Positions 1 to 11,400 of a DNA stretch of 39,507 nucleotides are shown piece after piece. Position 1 is the first letter of the stretch; each line of letters opens with the position of its first letter. The position numbers and the translations under genes were made by a program. The notes beneath the pieces were generated by a model, which saw nothing but the letters and a program-made list of their open reading frames with translations, did no database searches and was not told the DNA's origin. Where the stretch lies: the NCBI GenBank assembly GCA_001430745.1, contig KQ481993.1, positions 712,816 through 752,322 on the forward strand, written 5' to 3'. This DNA comes from Auxenochlorella pyrenoidosa (lineage: Eukaryota; Chlorophyta; Trebouxiophyceae; Chlorellales; Chlorellaceae).

Positions 1-184
1 AACGCACAAGAGGGCAGGCAGGTGCAAGGGAAGGGGACTGCAGCTGCAGCACTGGCATGCTACGAAGAAGAGGGCGACTGGATGGCGGTGGCACTTGCAG
101 ACTGCTCGTGTGCTGCCCTCTCAATTGCTGCCAGCGCAACGCTGCTGCCTTCCCGTGGGCCTGTGGGCCCCCGATCCCACCCAC
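1..184 (-). other. Intron of the topoisomerase II gene, cut by the window edge
   Basis: The last visible topoisomerase II exon ends at 185 with a GT donor on the minus strand (plus-strand AC at 183-184). No frame in 1-184 continues the topoisomerase II homology, so I read this stretch as intron. The remaining exons, for the end of the C-gate and the C-terminal tail, lie outside the window. Confidence 0.7.
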
Positions 185-3100
185 CCGTGTGGTACTCCTT
201 GTAGTCCACGATGAAGGGGGTGGCATTCTTGTCCTCCGGCTTGGCCAGCTCCTCCAGGAACTCCTTGTAGTCCTGCAGGGAGCGCCGGGGCTGACACAAG
301 TCACAACAGGCACAGCAGCGCAAGGTTGCGCAGCTCCGCCTGCGTTCCATGCTGCCAGCATGGAAGGAGCCATCCCTCTGCTGGTGGATAGAAGCCCTCC
401 GCCTGCACTGCCCCCGCCCCTAAACAACCTGGGTCCACTTGCGGATGGGCAGCTCGCTGATCTCCAGCGTGGTGTCGTCCAGCTGGCTGATGACGCCGCA
501 GATCTGGTATGACTTGCCGCTGGTCTTGGTGGGCACCTGGGTGCGGGTTCGAGGGAGCAGGCAGGCAGACCGGCAGGCATGGGTTCAGGGCCAGCCAAGC
601 AGGGTGCAACGCTGCCGAGGGCGAAAGGCACTGCAGCACTCGCCACGCATCCGCGTACCCTGCCAGCATGGGCTGCCCCAGCCTGCTGCGGGCATGTGGT
701 CGCAGCGCAGCTGCCCCCACACATGCGTGCCCCACCCCTGCAAGCAGGGCGCGGTGCACATGCAGCCCGCCCACCTCCTCGATGGTGCCCTTGAAGCCGC
801 GGTACCAGGGCTTCATGGGCACCGGCTGCTCGCCGTCCAGCATGCGGCGCAGGTTGGCCACGATGTCGCTGGGGTTGAAGTTGGGGATGGAGGTGGACCA
901 GCCGGTGCCGATGCCCTCGGCGCCGTTGACCAGCACCGTGGGCAGGATCGGCATGTACCTGCGGGCAGGAAGGGGTGAGGCAGCCAGGTGAAACAAGGGG
1001 CCAGACCAGGGCTGCCCTGACCGCAGCGTGCACAGCGAGGGCTGCCATGCAGCCGCAGGCGGAAAGGTGCGGCAGCTGGCTGCTCCCGTGGTGTACCCCT
1101 GCGCCGCGCCCAGGCGCCATGCCCACCACTCGGGCTCGATGCTCTGCCCCTCCTCATTCAGGTAGGCCAGCAGGCGGTCGTCGTGCGCGTTGAACAGGTG
1201 GCGGGTAAGCGGCGCCAGGCGGGTGAAGATGTAACGCGGGCTGGCCGCGTCCTTGCCGCCCTGCAGCCGCGTGCCAAACTGGCCTGCAGGAAGGCAAGCG
1301 GGCGGTGTCTCTCTGGATCCCTGGGCAGGCGACGGGGCTCACTGGTAGCACCAGCATTGTACCATCGTCCTGTACAGCATGCCACGCGTCAACAGCTTCC
1401 GCCCAGTGCATCACATCATTCAACACCTGCCTGGCTGCGTGGCACACGCCCAGCCCAGGCCCCCCACCCACCCTGCGGCACCAGGTAGTTGACGTTGTTG
1501 GAGCCCACAAAGTCCTGGGCCAGGCTCACAATGGTGGTGGCCAGCGACGTCTCGCCATGGTGGTAGGCTGCGCGTACAGGCAGTAAGCAGACAGCAGGGT
1601 AGGGTCGGTGCCAACAGGGGTCACTCTTGGCGAGTATTGCAGTGACGGATGCGAGCCACACACTGCCTCGTGCTGATGAGCTTCCCCGCCGCACGGACGC
1701 AGTTGTGCTCGAGGCAGGCACCGATCGACATGAGGTTGCACCAGCGCCACCCACCCGAGTGCTCCGACACATAGCCGGCCAGCTGCACCACCTTGACGTC
1801 GCTCTTCAGGTTGCGCTTGAAGCAGCCAAACATGATCTTGCGCTGGCCGGGCTTGAGGCCATCCACCATGCAGGGGATGGAGCGCTCGAGGTCGGCGCGG
1901 GAGAACAGGATGAGCTCCTGCGGAGGGTGCCAGGCAGCCAGGCAATGGGCAGGGAGGCTCTGCTGCTGTGCAGCCAGCTCCCGGTCAGAAGGTGCGCAGT
2001 GCCAGGTGTCCCGTGCACTTGCACCTGTGCAAGCATTCATCTGTGCTGCATGGACAGCTCATATGCGTTCTCCCTGCCCCTCTGCGCCCCGCCCTGCGCC
2101 CCACCTTGTGCACAAAGCTGGAGTAGGAGATGGTGTCGGCTGTGTGGTCCAGGAAGGTGCCGGGCCGGTAGCCCTGCAGCCACTGCTTGCGGTCTTCCAC
2201 CTTCTTCTTGCTGAAGGCCATCTGCAGGGCCTCGTCGTCCTGGTTGCCTGCGACGCAGCGCGGGGGGCAGGGTAAGGCAGAAGGGAGTTGGCAAGCGACG
2301 GCGAGTGCATCCCAGGGCGGGCGGCTTGGCAGCGACAGTGTCGGGACACTGCCAGACATGGGGTGACCACGCCAGGGGCAAGCTGGGCAGCGGCAGAGCC
2401 GATGAACCCTGCCCAGCGAGCCTTGTCACCCACCGCTGCCAGCTCACCCTCATACACAAACTCCTTGCGGTGCGACTGGATGTTGGCAAAGTACTGCTTG
2501 GCCTCCGCGGGGGTGGAGGTACCCAGACCCTGTGGGCCAGAGGAGCATGCAGTGGAGGGACCGAGTAAGCAGCTGGGATCGGCACTAAGCTCAGCATGCA
2601 CCAGCACTCCAGCCAGCCCTGCGAGGATCGTTGGCGGGCCCAGCAGCCAGACACCTCCCTGCCTGGCTTGCCTTATAGTACTTGATGGTCCAGTCACGAG
2701 TGTTGGTCTTCTCCTTCCACTCCTCATACTCGGGCATGGTATAGAAGGCGATGCTCTGGTTGCCCTTTTTCGCCTGCAGAGAGGGATTGATGAAGCCAGG
2801 CACCCAGCCCCTCAGATGAGCGGCAGCGAGCGCACAAGAGTGCGGGCAGGCAGGCAGCGGCCAGGCGCAGCCCTTTGCCTTTCTCCCATCAGCCGCCACC
2901 CGCCCGTGCTCCTAAGCCCGCCTGAGGGGAGCTGCGCCCACCTTGATGATGGGGGTGATGAACTCCACCAGGAAGCCGGGCAGCTTGAGCAGCGAGGGGT
3001 AGAAGTGGTGGAAGTAGTTCATGATCAGGCCCTTGATGTGCGAGCCATCGTGGTCCTGCGGGGCAGCATGGGAACAGGGCAGGGCCAGGGCAAGGCATGG

Positions 3101-6100
3101 GAGGGTGGGGTGAGGGCGGGTCCCTGGGAAGCCGGGCAGCTTGGACCGCCCATCCCACTGCTCCACCGGCCCACCCGCTGCTGCAGCAGGGCCAACGCAC
3201 TGAGGGACCATCGATTAGGCGGCAGCCGCCCCACCTGGTCGGTCATGATCATGAGGTGGCCGTAGCGCAGCGACTTGGCGTCCGTGTACACCTTGCCGTG
3301 CTGCAGGCCCAGGATCTGCTTGATGTTCTGGATCTCGGCGTTGCCGGTGATCTGCGCCGCGCTGGCGTCGCGCACGTTGAGCAGCTTGCCCCTGCGGGGG
3401 GCGGCACAGGCATGCGCCCGTGAGGGTTGACGGCAGGAATATACAGGGCTGCACGCAGCAGCAGGCAGCTGCAGGCCGAGCTAAGGGGCAGGCGCGCAGC
3501 GTGGAATGAGGGACAGGATTGCAGGTCCCCTAGGCCTTGCCGCGCGCAGCTGATCACGCAAGCGTCGCCACCTACTGCTGCCCCTTCCCCGGCCCACCTG
3601 AGAGGGAAGACGCCGAAGCGGTCGCGCCCCACCACCGAAAGGCCAGCCACGGCCAGCGACTTGGCCGAGTCTCCCTCGGTCAGGATGAGCGTGCAGTGCT
3701 GCGAGTTGCGGCCACCAGCATCGTTGGCATCCTCCAGCTTGGGGATGCCTGCATGGACAGGCAGGCAGCAGGAGGCCAGGCACTAGAGTGACAGGCTGCA
3801 AGATCGGGAGCACATGCGCCAGCAGCTTACTAGCAGCGCACGCATTGGGCTGCTGAGAGAACGGCGCAGAGCATGTGGACGCATGCAGTGCTTGAAATGC
3901 GACAAGGGCGCACACTGCGGCACTGCCGCGCCCCCTCTGGTGCCCCACCACACCCGCTGTCCCACCTGTGATGCGCTGCCGCTTGGCGCCGTCGCCCTTC
4001 TTCAGCTCCTTGTTGGCCTTGAAGGAGGCAAAGGAGAGGATGAGGTCCACCACGCCGCAGTTGGCCACCTTTTTGCAGAAGGTGTCGGGCAGGTCGCACT
4101 TGGAGCCAAAGGAGGAAGCGCGCAGGGTCAGGGTGTCCTTGGTCTGTGGGAGGAGGGGCGAGGAGAGGGCTGGAGGCAGCAGGGTTCAGCTGGCAACCAG
4201 CAGGCGGGCGGCAGGTGGGGAGCTAGGGAGGCGGGGCAGGCCAGGGGCTATGCTGCAACATGTGCCAAGCTGGGTGCGCACCCCTCAAGGCACCCTCCGT
4301 CCCTGGATCCTCGTCCCCACCTGCGAGTCGAACGCCGGGTTCTCGATCAGGCAGTTGACAAACACCCACAGGTAGTTCTTGGCCATGAACGGCTTCACGT
4401 TGGCCTTCTTGTCCTTCTTGTTGATCATCTCGCACAGGTACTTGACCACCTGCCCGGGGGGCAGCAGGGGCAGGGGCATGAGGATAATGCATCCGGGTGA
4501 CGGTGCGCCCGGGCCGTTGCAGTCGAGCAAACCACAGTGTTGCATGGCTGCGCTGTGGCGTCGTTGAAGCGGCAAAACAAGAGCCAGCCACACTAGCGCG
4601 TATCCCGGCCGCCCCAGCGGCCCAGTTTGCAGGCCAGCCGCGCACCTGGTCGGTGATGTAGTTCACGTGCGTGCCACCCTTGCTGGTGCAGATGGAGTTC
4701 ACAAAGGACACCTGGCAGGAGGCAAGAAGAAGGGGCAGCATGCAGGGGGCTTACAAGCTGGCATACAGCATCAAAGCACGGTGGTACACAATGCAACACT
4801 GGCCACTCGTGCAGCCAGCCGCCTGTGCAGCCCTGGCACCCGGCCTGGACTGCCCCAGTCCCGCTGGCTGCTTTCTCGCTGCATCGCCCCAAGCCCGGCC
4901 CGCTTTCCCCTGCCCCCCACCTGGTTGAACTGGCCCTCGGTGGTGGCGACGCAGATCTCCCAGCGGTCGGAGACGCGCTCGTACACGCGCGGCGCGCCGC
5001 CGTCCTTGGGCCCCAGGTACAGCTCCACATACTCCTGGAAGGTCTTGCACTTGAGCCGCGTGCCGTTGTAGTACACCTGACCAGGGGGTCGGGGGGAGGG
5101 ATTGGAGGTAGCTGGGAGGAGGCGCAGCCAAGGGTCGCACGTGCAAGATGTGTCCAGAAGAGGGAGCGGCGCGGCCGTCTGCTCTGCACCTCAACCCGGC
5201 CGCACCTCCGGCCAGCCGCTGCGGCACATGCGCCCGCCACCCCGCACCTTGACCGTCTTGCCCAGGATGCCCGCCATGTCGTACACGCGCTTGCGCATCA
5301 GCTCCACCGTCTGCTCCTCCAGCTCTGCGGGGCGCACAGGCAACACAGGTGAAGGCAGGCAGGCAACCTGGTGCGCTGCACACCTTACACCCAAGAGGGG
5401 GCAGGCCGGCAAAAGCATCCTTGCTCCTAGCCCCCCCCTGCTGCCCAGCTGTGCAGGCTGGCGCGTTGCCGCTCACCCTCCATGCCAAAGCGCTCCAGGT
5501 CAGGGTAGAAAGTGATGCAGGTCCAGTTCTCGTCTGACTTGCAGTCGCTGCGGGGAGTCATGAGGCCCAGGGATGCCACTGACTCAGGATCCCGGCAGCA
5601 GCTCAACGCTGCCACGCCTCGCCACCACTGCAGCACCACCTCTGCCCATGCGTGCCACCACGCAGCCCACTGCCAGCAGGGTTTAGGGCTAACCGCCTGC
5701 CCCCTCTGCATCATCACCGCTCACGTGATGACCGGCTCGCCCTTCTTGCTCATGTTCTTGGTGAAAGTCTGCTTGTAGCGCCGGCCGCGCTTGCCGTCGG
5801 CTGTCTCCACCACAAACTTGGTGGAGAAGATGTTGGCCAGCTTGGCGCCGTAGCCGTTGCGGCCGCCCGTCACCTGCGGCAGCACGTCGGCGGGGCAAGA
5901 GGCGGACAAGTGAGGCCGGGAGTTTGCGGATTGTACCTTCTGGCACCTGGCTGTTGACGCTGCAGTATGCAGGGGTTGAAGCAGAACGAGGCACATGCAT
6001 CGCCAGGCATTTGCAGCGCGTCAACTGCAGGTCGGCGCCTCCGAGCTGCATACCGGCGCCCACCTTCTTCTCGTTGTCATTGTAGTTGGACGAGGTGAGC

Positions 6101-7490
6101 AGGTTGCCGAAGATCAGCTCCGGCACGTAGATGCCCTGCATGCGGGCAGGCGCAAAGGCCATGCAGATTCGAGCACCATTCGAGCCCACAATCTGTGGAA
6201 CTGTTCTGGTGAAGAAACGCCCAGCTACATGGCAGCAGCCGACCCTGCCGCTGCTGCCAAGCGGCGCCCCGCCAAGAAAGTGGGGTGCTCCGACACACCA
6301 GGGCACAGCAGCCCCACAGCCGCACCTCGGTCTTGTGGACTTCCACCGGGATGCCGGCGCCGTTGTTCAGCACCTTGATGGAGCCCTTGGCCTGCATGGA
6401 AGCAGACTGGTGGTGGGCAAGGTGCAGCCCGAGGCCCGGCCAGCGCCCCAGGGGCTGCAACCAGCAGCTGCGGCACGCCCAGCGATAATGGGCAGCAAGC
6501 GCGCGTCAGGCACAATGGCGTAAAATTCAACCTAGTGGCCTGACCATTGCGTGCACGCCAAGCTGGACAGCCCAGCGCCTCGCCTGCTGCCCGCAAGGCT
6601 GTCCGCCTGCCCTGCCTGGGGGCCCCCGTGCTCACCGGGTCGATGTCCACGCGCAGGGTGTCCATGGAGGGGTCCCGCACCTTGTTGTCCGCCGCGTTCA
6701 CCAGGATCTCGTCAAAGATCTTGTACAGGCCAGGCACAAAGTTGATGTTCTTGTGCACCATGCGCTCGCCGTCGTGCACCCACAGCGCCTGCTCCTGCTT
6801 CTCGGTGCTGCCGATGTAGGTGTCGGGGCGTAGCAGGATGTGCTCCAGCTGCGGGCGCCGTCAGGCAGGAGGGGCGGGCAGCGGGCGGGCGGTCTGGGTG
6901 GGGCCGCTGCCGTGCAGGCCAGGCGTTGCATTCCTTGTTCGAGGCGTGACCAACCATGCAGCTGGGGCCCCAGCAATGTTTGCAGCCCAGATGACCTGCA
7001 TCCCAAGCCTGCAGAGGGCAGCACCCACCTGAGACAGCTTTTGGTACGTCTCCTCAATCGTCTTGCCACTGGCGCCGCTGTTGGTCGCTGCGAGCGGCGC
7101 CTTGGCGGCCGCCTTGTTCTTCCCGCCCTGTGGAGGTTCGGCACACAAAGCAGCAGACTGGACATAAAAATCCAGACAACTGCCAGAGGGCAGAGAAATC
7201 ACCATACTGGACATCAGTGATAAGATGAGCACCAGCGGGCCTGCCAACGTGACGAGAATGCTGGGGCGACAGGCGCCTGCAGAGGCAGCGGCAGGAGGCC
7301 GGGCTGCCAGCAGCTGTCATTGCGGGGTTCGCCGCCAGGCCCGCGTGCCAGTCACCAACGGAGGTTTCACGCTTGGAAGTCGGTAAAACTCGCACGAGGG
7401 CTGCAGTTTTTGAGAACACAACTCCCGCTGGCTTGGGCGCACCTTGGCGGCCGTCGGCGCGATGTTCTCGCTCACGGCATCGATCTCCAT
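185..7490 (-). CDS. TOP2: DNA topoisomerase II (type IIA), 24 exons, C-terminus outside window
   Basis: This ATP-dependent nuclear enzyme passes one DNA duplex through a double-strand break in another. Exons in gene order, on the minus strand: 7443-7490, 7029-7127, 6636-6848, 6326-6391, 6064-6135, 5725-5873, 5477-5547, 5248-5324, 4921-5076, 4646-4711, 4321-4449, 3966-4143, 3598-3748, 3235-3391, 2942-3055, 2672-2773, 2448-2529, 2105-2247, 1755-1917, 1472-1567, 1127-1283, 775-958, 429-536, 185-272. They give about 956 residues with all phases closing. Seen: the GHKL ATPase motifs NNGAGIPV (about 129-136) and GGRNGYGAK (169-177), the QTK loop at the exon 11/12 join, TOPRIM EGDSAKS (466-472) and DHDGSH (545-550), and SPRYIFT with active-site Tyr about 795. 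The start is the ATG at 7490, opening MEIDAVSENIAPTAAK; an in-frame Met at 7733 is less likely. The intron at 2671 has a GC donor. Family identity is certain; individual exon borders rest on homology. Confidence 0.95.
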
Positions 7491-7988
7491 CCTGCCGACC
7501 GGTGCTGGCTGCGCTCCGCCCTCTGAGCCGCTGGCTGTCGCTCCTCGCGTGCGGCCTGCCTCTGCCCCCAGGCCCTGCACGCCAACGTAAACGTCGATCG
7601 ACACCAGAAGACGACAAGGGCGCCGGTGTCCTTCATTCACGTAGCAGCCAGCCGAGCATGGGCAGCATGACGCAGCCGGCCGGCCGATGCTCTGCTGCTG
7701 ACGGGCCAATGCCGTTAACTTGCATTGAGGCACCAGTGGTTAGAACATATGCTGATGGTACCGACAGGTATCTACCAATGCTCGCACAATCAGAAACGGG
7801 AAGCATCGCCGGCGGTGGGTGTCCAGGGTTCAGCGCTTGCCTACTGCTTGCCTCTACCGATGGTGACAAGGCCACCGAATTCGAGCTGGTCAGGACCCAA
7901 TGGATCTCATCCATGCAGCCCATGCATCAGATGCTGTGAGATTGCTGCCCGGCAAGGGCAGCATACTGGAAAGAGGCAGTGGCGGGAG

Positions 7989-8002
7989 CCCCCCCCCCCC
8001 CC
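7989..8002. repeat. C14 homopolymer
   Basis: Fourteen consecutive C in the TOP2/PHYLLO intergenic region. It may be a length-variable tract or a base-calling weak spot. Confidence 0.9.
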
Positions 8003-8372
8003 AAGTGTAGCTGTCGGCTGGTGCCGACACTTCGCCATCATACGGAAAATTAGTCACAGTTCGCTCAGACATGTATATGCCGGCAGGGAGAAGGTGAACC
8101 CTGACATCGACAGAGTCTCTGCGGGGTGCTCGGCGTGCTGCGATCTGGCAGCTATCGTCAGCATGCAAAACGTCCAACCGGCATCGAGACACATTGTCGC
8201 AATACTACGAGCACTAGTAACTTGCTCGGCACGCCACAAGACCGCTAGTGCAGGATTTTAGCTCACCGTTTTCCTAGCGAGGCGCTAGGGCCCTTGCTAC
8301 GAGCGCCTGGGCTCCCAGGACATGCAAAAATCAGAATAACTTTCTGGCTCGGCCCTGGGCGGCACTGACGCT

Positions 8373-8432
8373 ATGGTCGGGCAGGCAGCAGCCCTTGGTG
8401 GCGGCCTCTCTAGGTGCGCAGCCTTGCTTTAG
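8373..8432 (+). other. Upstream ORF (19 codons) before PHYLLO
   Basis: An ATG at 8373-8375 opens a 19-codon frame that stops with TAG at 8430-8432, four bases before the PHYLLO ATG at 8437. It would be translated only if the PHYLLO mRNA starts upstream of 8373, which the sequence does not show. The layout is typical of an inhibitory or regulatory uORF; this is inference. Confidence 0.4.
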
Positions 8433-8436
8433 CCCA

Positions 8437-11400
8437 ATGCAAGAGCTCAGAGTCATTAGGAGCTTCCAGCAGCGGCCGCTACTGCTTCACTGCTGCCGTC
8501 AATATTTCGCCGCCGCCAGCCGCCTCCTCAGCAGTGGCTCACCTAGACCTTACCTCATATGCCGTGGCGGCCCCACCTTGCTGGTGTGCAGGGCCCATGG
8601 AGGGGTGCCAAGTGCAGCGGCACCAGTCCGCAGCCAGCGGCGGTCGGCTTGGCGCAGGATCACGGCTCAGAGCGCTGCCACAGCGACCGACACTGAAGCA
8701 GCAGCACCAGCTGGCAGCCTGGCAGGATCTGATGAGCTGGGCTCGCCACTGCCGCTGCCCACCGTGGGCCAGCCAGGAGAGCAGCCGCCAGCAGGGCAGC
8801 CTGCAGCATCCAGGGCGCAGATAGCGGCAGGTGCCGGCCTGCTGCAGGCCGAGGCAGTCGCTGCAGCAGCCGCGCCCCCTGTTGCGCTGGCTGCATCCCG
8901 GTCGCTGCCGGCGCAGGCTTCCCTGGAGGCTGCACTGGCTGCGCTACGGCAGGCTGTGGCAGAGCTGCCTGCAGAGGCGGGGGCGTATGCCAGCGCTCTC
9001 GTTCGCCTGGAGGTGCCTGTCCCTCGTGGCACGCGCCCTCTGTGGTGGCTGCGCGGCCAGTCCGCGGCAGCCGGCAGCAGCGCCGACAGCTCTGGGACTG
9101 GTGCAAATGCCACTGCCGCCATGCCGCTGCACCCGCGCATCTACTTCTCCCCTCGCCGCACCACCGCCGCCGACACCGAGGGCAGCGCCGCCGCTGGCGC
9201 CGCGGCCGCTGGCGCCGGCAGCGTCGCCGGCGCGGGCGCAGCGTGGCTGTGGCGCGGCGCCCCTGGGCAGGCCCTGGACGAGGCAGTGGTGCGCGACATG
9301 CAGCGCTTCCTGGCGGCGTCGGCAGCCAACCCCCGCGTGCGCGCGTTTGGCGGCGCGCGCTTCAATGCCGGCCAGGCCCCGGCGTCAGAGTGGGCCGAGT
9401 TCGGGTCCTACTGCTTCATGATTCCCAGGTGGGTGGGTGCTGCAGCATGCACACGCTGTGTGCACAGTTTAGCCCCTGCAAGGGCCGTGCTGCAGGAGGG
9501 AGGATGTTGCAGAATTGCGGCCTTGCGCGTGCATGCCTGGGAGCAACAGGGTCCCCTCCGCCCTGCTCATTGTGGCCTGCCGGATGGCTGCCCGCCACTG
9601 CTGTGCAGGCTGGAGCTTTTGGAGGCATCTAGCTGTAGCATTGTGGCCTGCACTGTGGTCTGGGACGCCAACTACCACGCAGCAGACAGCAGCAGCGGCA
9701 GCGCAGGCTTTGCCTCTGCCGACGCAGCGGTGGCAGACGCGCTGGCAGCGCTGGATGCGGCGCGGCCCGCTGCGCCGCCCGCGGCTGGGGCCTTCAAGCT
9801 GCAGCGCCACGGCGCGGCGCACACGCCCGATGAGGCCGGCTGGCGCCAGCTCATGGACGGCACGCATGCCCAGCTGGCGGCAGCAGCAGCAGCCGCCGAG
9901 GCAACAGAGCAGCGGGCCGAGGGCGGCGGCGATGCCGCCGACGGCGTCGTGGATGCGTGCACCCCCATGCTGAAGATCTGCCCGGATGCGGCGAGGGAGG
10001 AGTACCTGCTGAATGGGCAGGAGGGCCTGGACGACCTGCTGGCAGCGCTGGACGGCGGCTTCGAGGCAACCACAGCACCCCAGGCACGCCCGTGCCCGCA
10101 GCAGCGGCTGCGCGTTGGAGGGGCGGGCCTCAGGGAGCAGGCAACGCCTGCGTGCTGCAGCCATGGCCCGCCGCCGTGCTGCTGCCCTCCGCTGTGCCCG
10201 CACTTGTTTTGCTCCCCACTTGCGGGCTGGCGGCTTGGCCCAGCCTGTGCCAGGGGGGCGTGCAGGCTACAGACAGGCTCACCCCATGCTGCAGCTGCTT
10301 CAAACCGCCTCGCGTGGCCCGCCACGGCCCTGCTCTGCTGCTGCCTGCAGGACGGCGGGCTGACAAAGGTGGTGCTGGCTCGACGCACCGACGTGGCCAT
10401 CAGCGGCCGGCTGGACCCGCTGAGCCTGCTAGAGGCGCTCGGGGAGCGCGACCCCCGCGCTTACCAAATCATGCTGCAGGTGCCGCCGCTGCCGCTAGGG
10501 CTGGTGCTGTGCAGGCTGTGTGCGTCCGTGCCCTGGTTGGCAGGGGAGATTGGCCTGCCCGGCAGTGTCGGCCTGCTCTGCAGCCCGCACGGTTTGGAGC
10601 CGGTGCCCGGCGGTGGGAGCACACGCCTCCTGGGTTACAAGCAGCGAGCACCAGCCCGCCGGGCTCCCTCCCTGTGCAGATGCCCTCTGGCACCACTTTC
10701 CTGGGCTCCACGCCCGAGTGCCTGTACACACGCACCGGGTCTGCGGTTGCGTCAGAGGCTGTGGCTGGCACCCGCGCCCGCGGCGCAGGTGGGCCTCCCT
10801 CGCAGCCCCTGGATGAGCTCCGAGCGGGCCCTCCGCGCGCTGCCCTGGCCCCTGCGCCGCCCCACCCGCGTGCATCCGCTGAGCCGCCATCCTACGCCTC
10901 CACTGTCGCTTTGCTGACGTCGTTGCTCACATGGCTGTGCACCGCCCCTTATGGCGGCCCGCAGGCGGCGACGTGGAGCGGGACTTCTGGCTGGCCTTCG
11001 ACCTGCTGCGCAGCCACAAGGACCACGTGGAGTTCACGGTGGTCCGCGACTGGGTGCAGCAGGTGGGTGCAGCCCCCCGTCGCCAGCGCACCAACAAGGC
11101 GGCCGCAGTGCACACACAGCTGGCTGCAGCAGGCGCTGCTGGGCAGGACACGCGCATGGACTCTGGGGGCGCACGTTGCGGCTCGAGCATGCACGGGACG
11201 CGCACAGCAGATCGGACAGGTCCAGGCGGCTCTGGCAGCAAGCCGCAGCAGGCTGTCCAGCAGGCCAGCTCGGTGCGCACACAACTCCTGCTCCTGCTCC
11301 TCCCGTCTCTTGCAGGCACTGGCTGGCGTATGCGAGCGGGTCCAGGTGGATGTGGCCAAGTCGGTGCTGAAGCAGGGCGCTGTGCAGCACCTGTACGGCA

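Larger units (their letters stand above)
7491..8436. promoter_or_regulatory. Divergent intergenic region between TOP2 and PHYLLO
   Basis: About 0.95 kb separates the two start codons, so it should hold both promoters and 5' UTRs. I recognise no TATA box or named element with confidence. It contains a C14 run at 7989-8002 and a 19-codon upstream ORF just before the PHYLLO ATG. Open frames here (for example 7725-8261, plus) show no homology I recognise. Confidence 0.5.

Noticed and set aside
7725..8261. A 178-codon frame in the TOP2/PHYLLO intergenic region
   Set aside because: It spans the C14 run, shows no homology and has no conserved motif. It is most likely chance.
8395..8437. An upstream extension of PHYLLO to 8395
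   Set aside because: The frame is open, but position 8395 is TTG. The first in-frame ATG is 8437, and nothing supports a non-ATG start.
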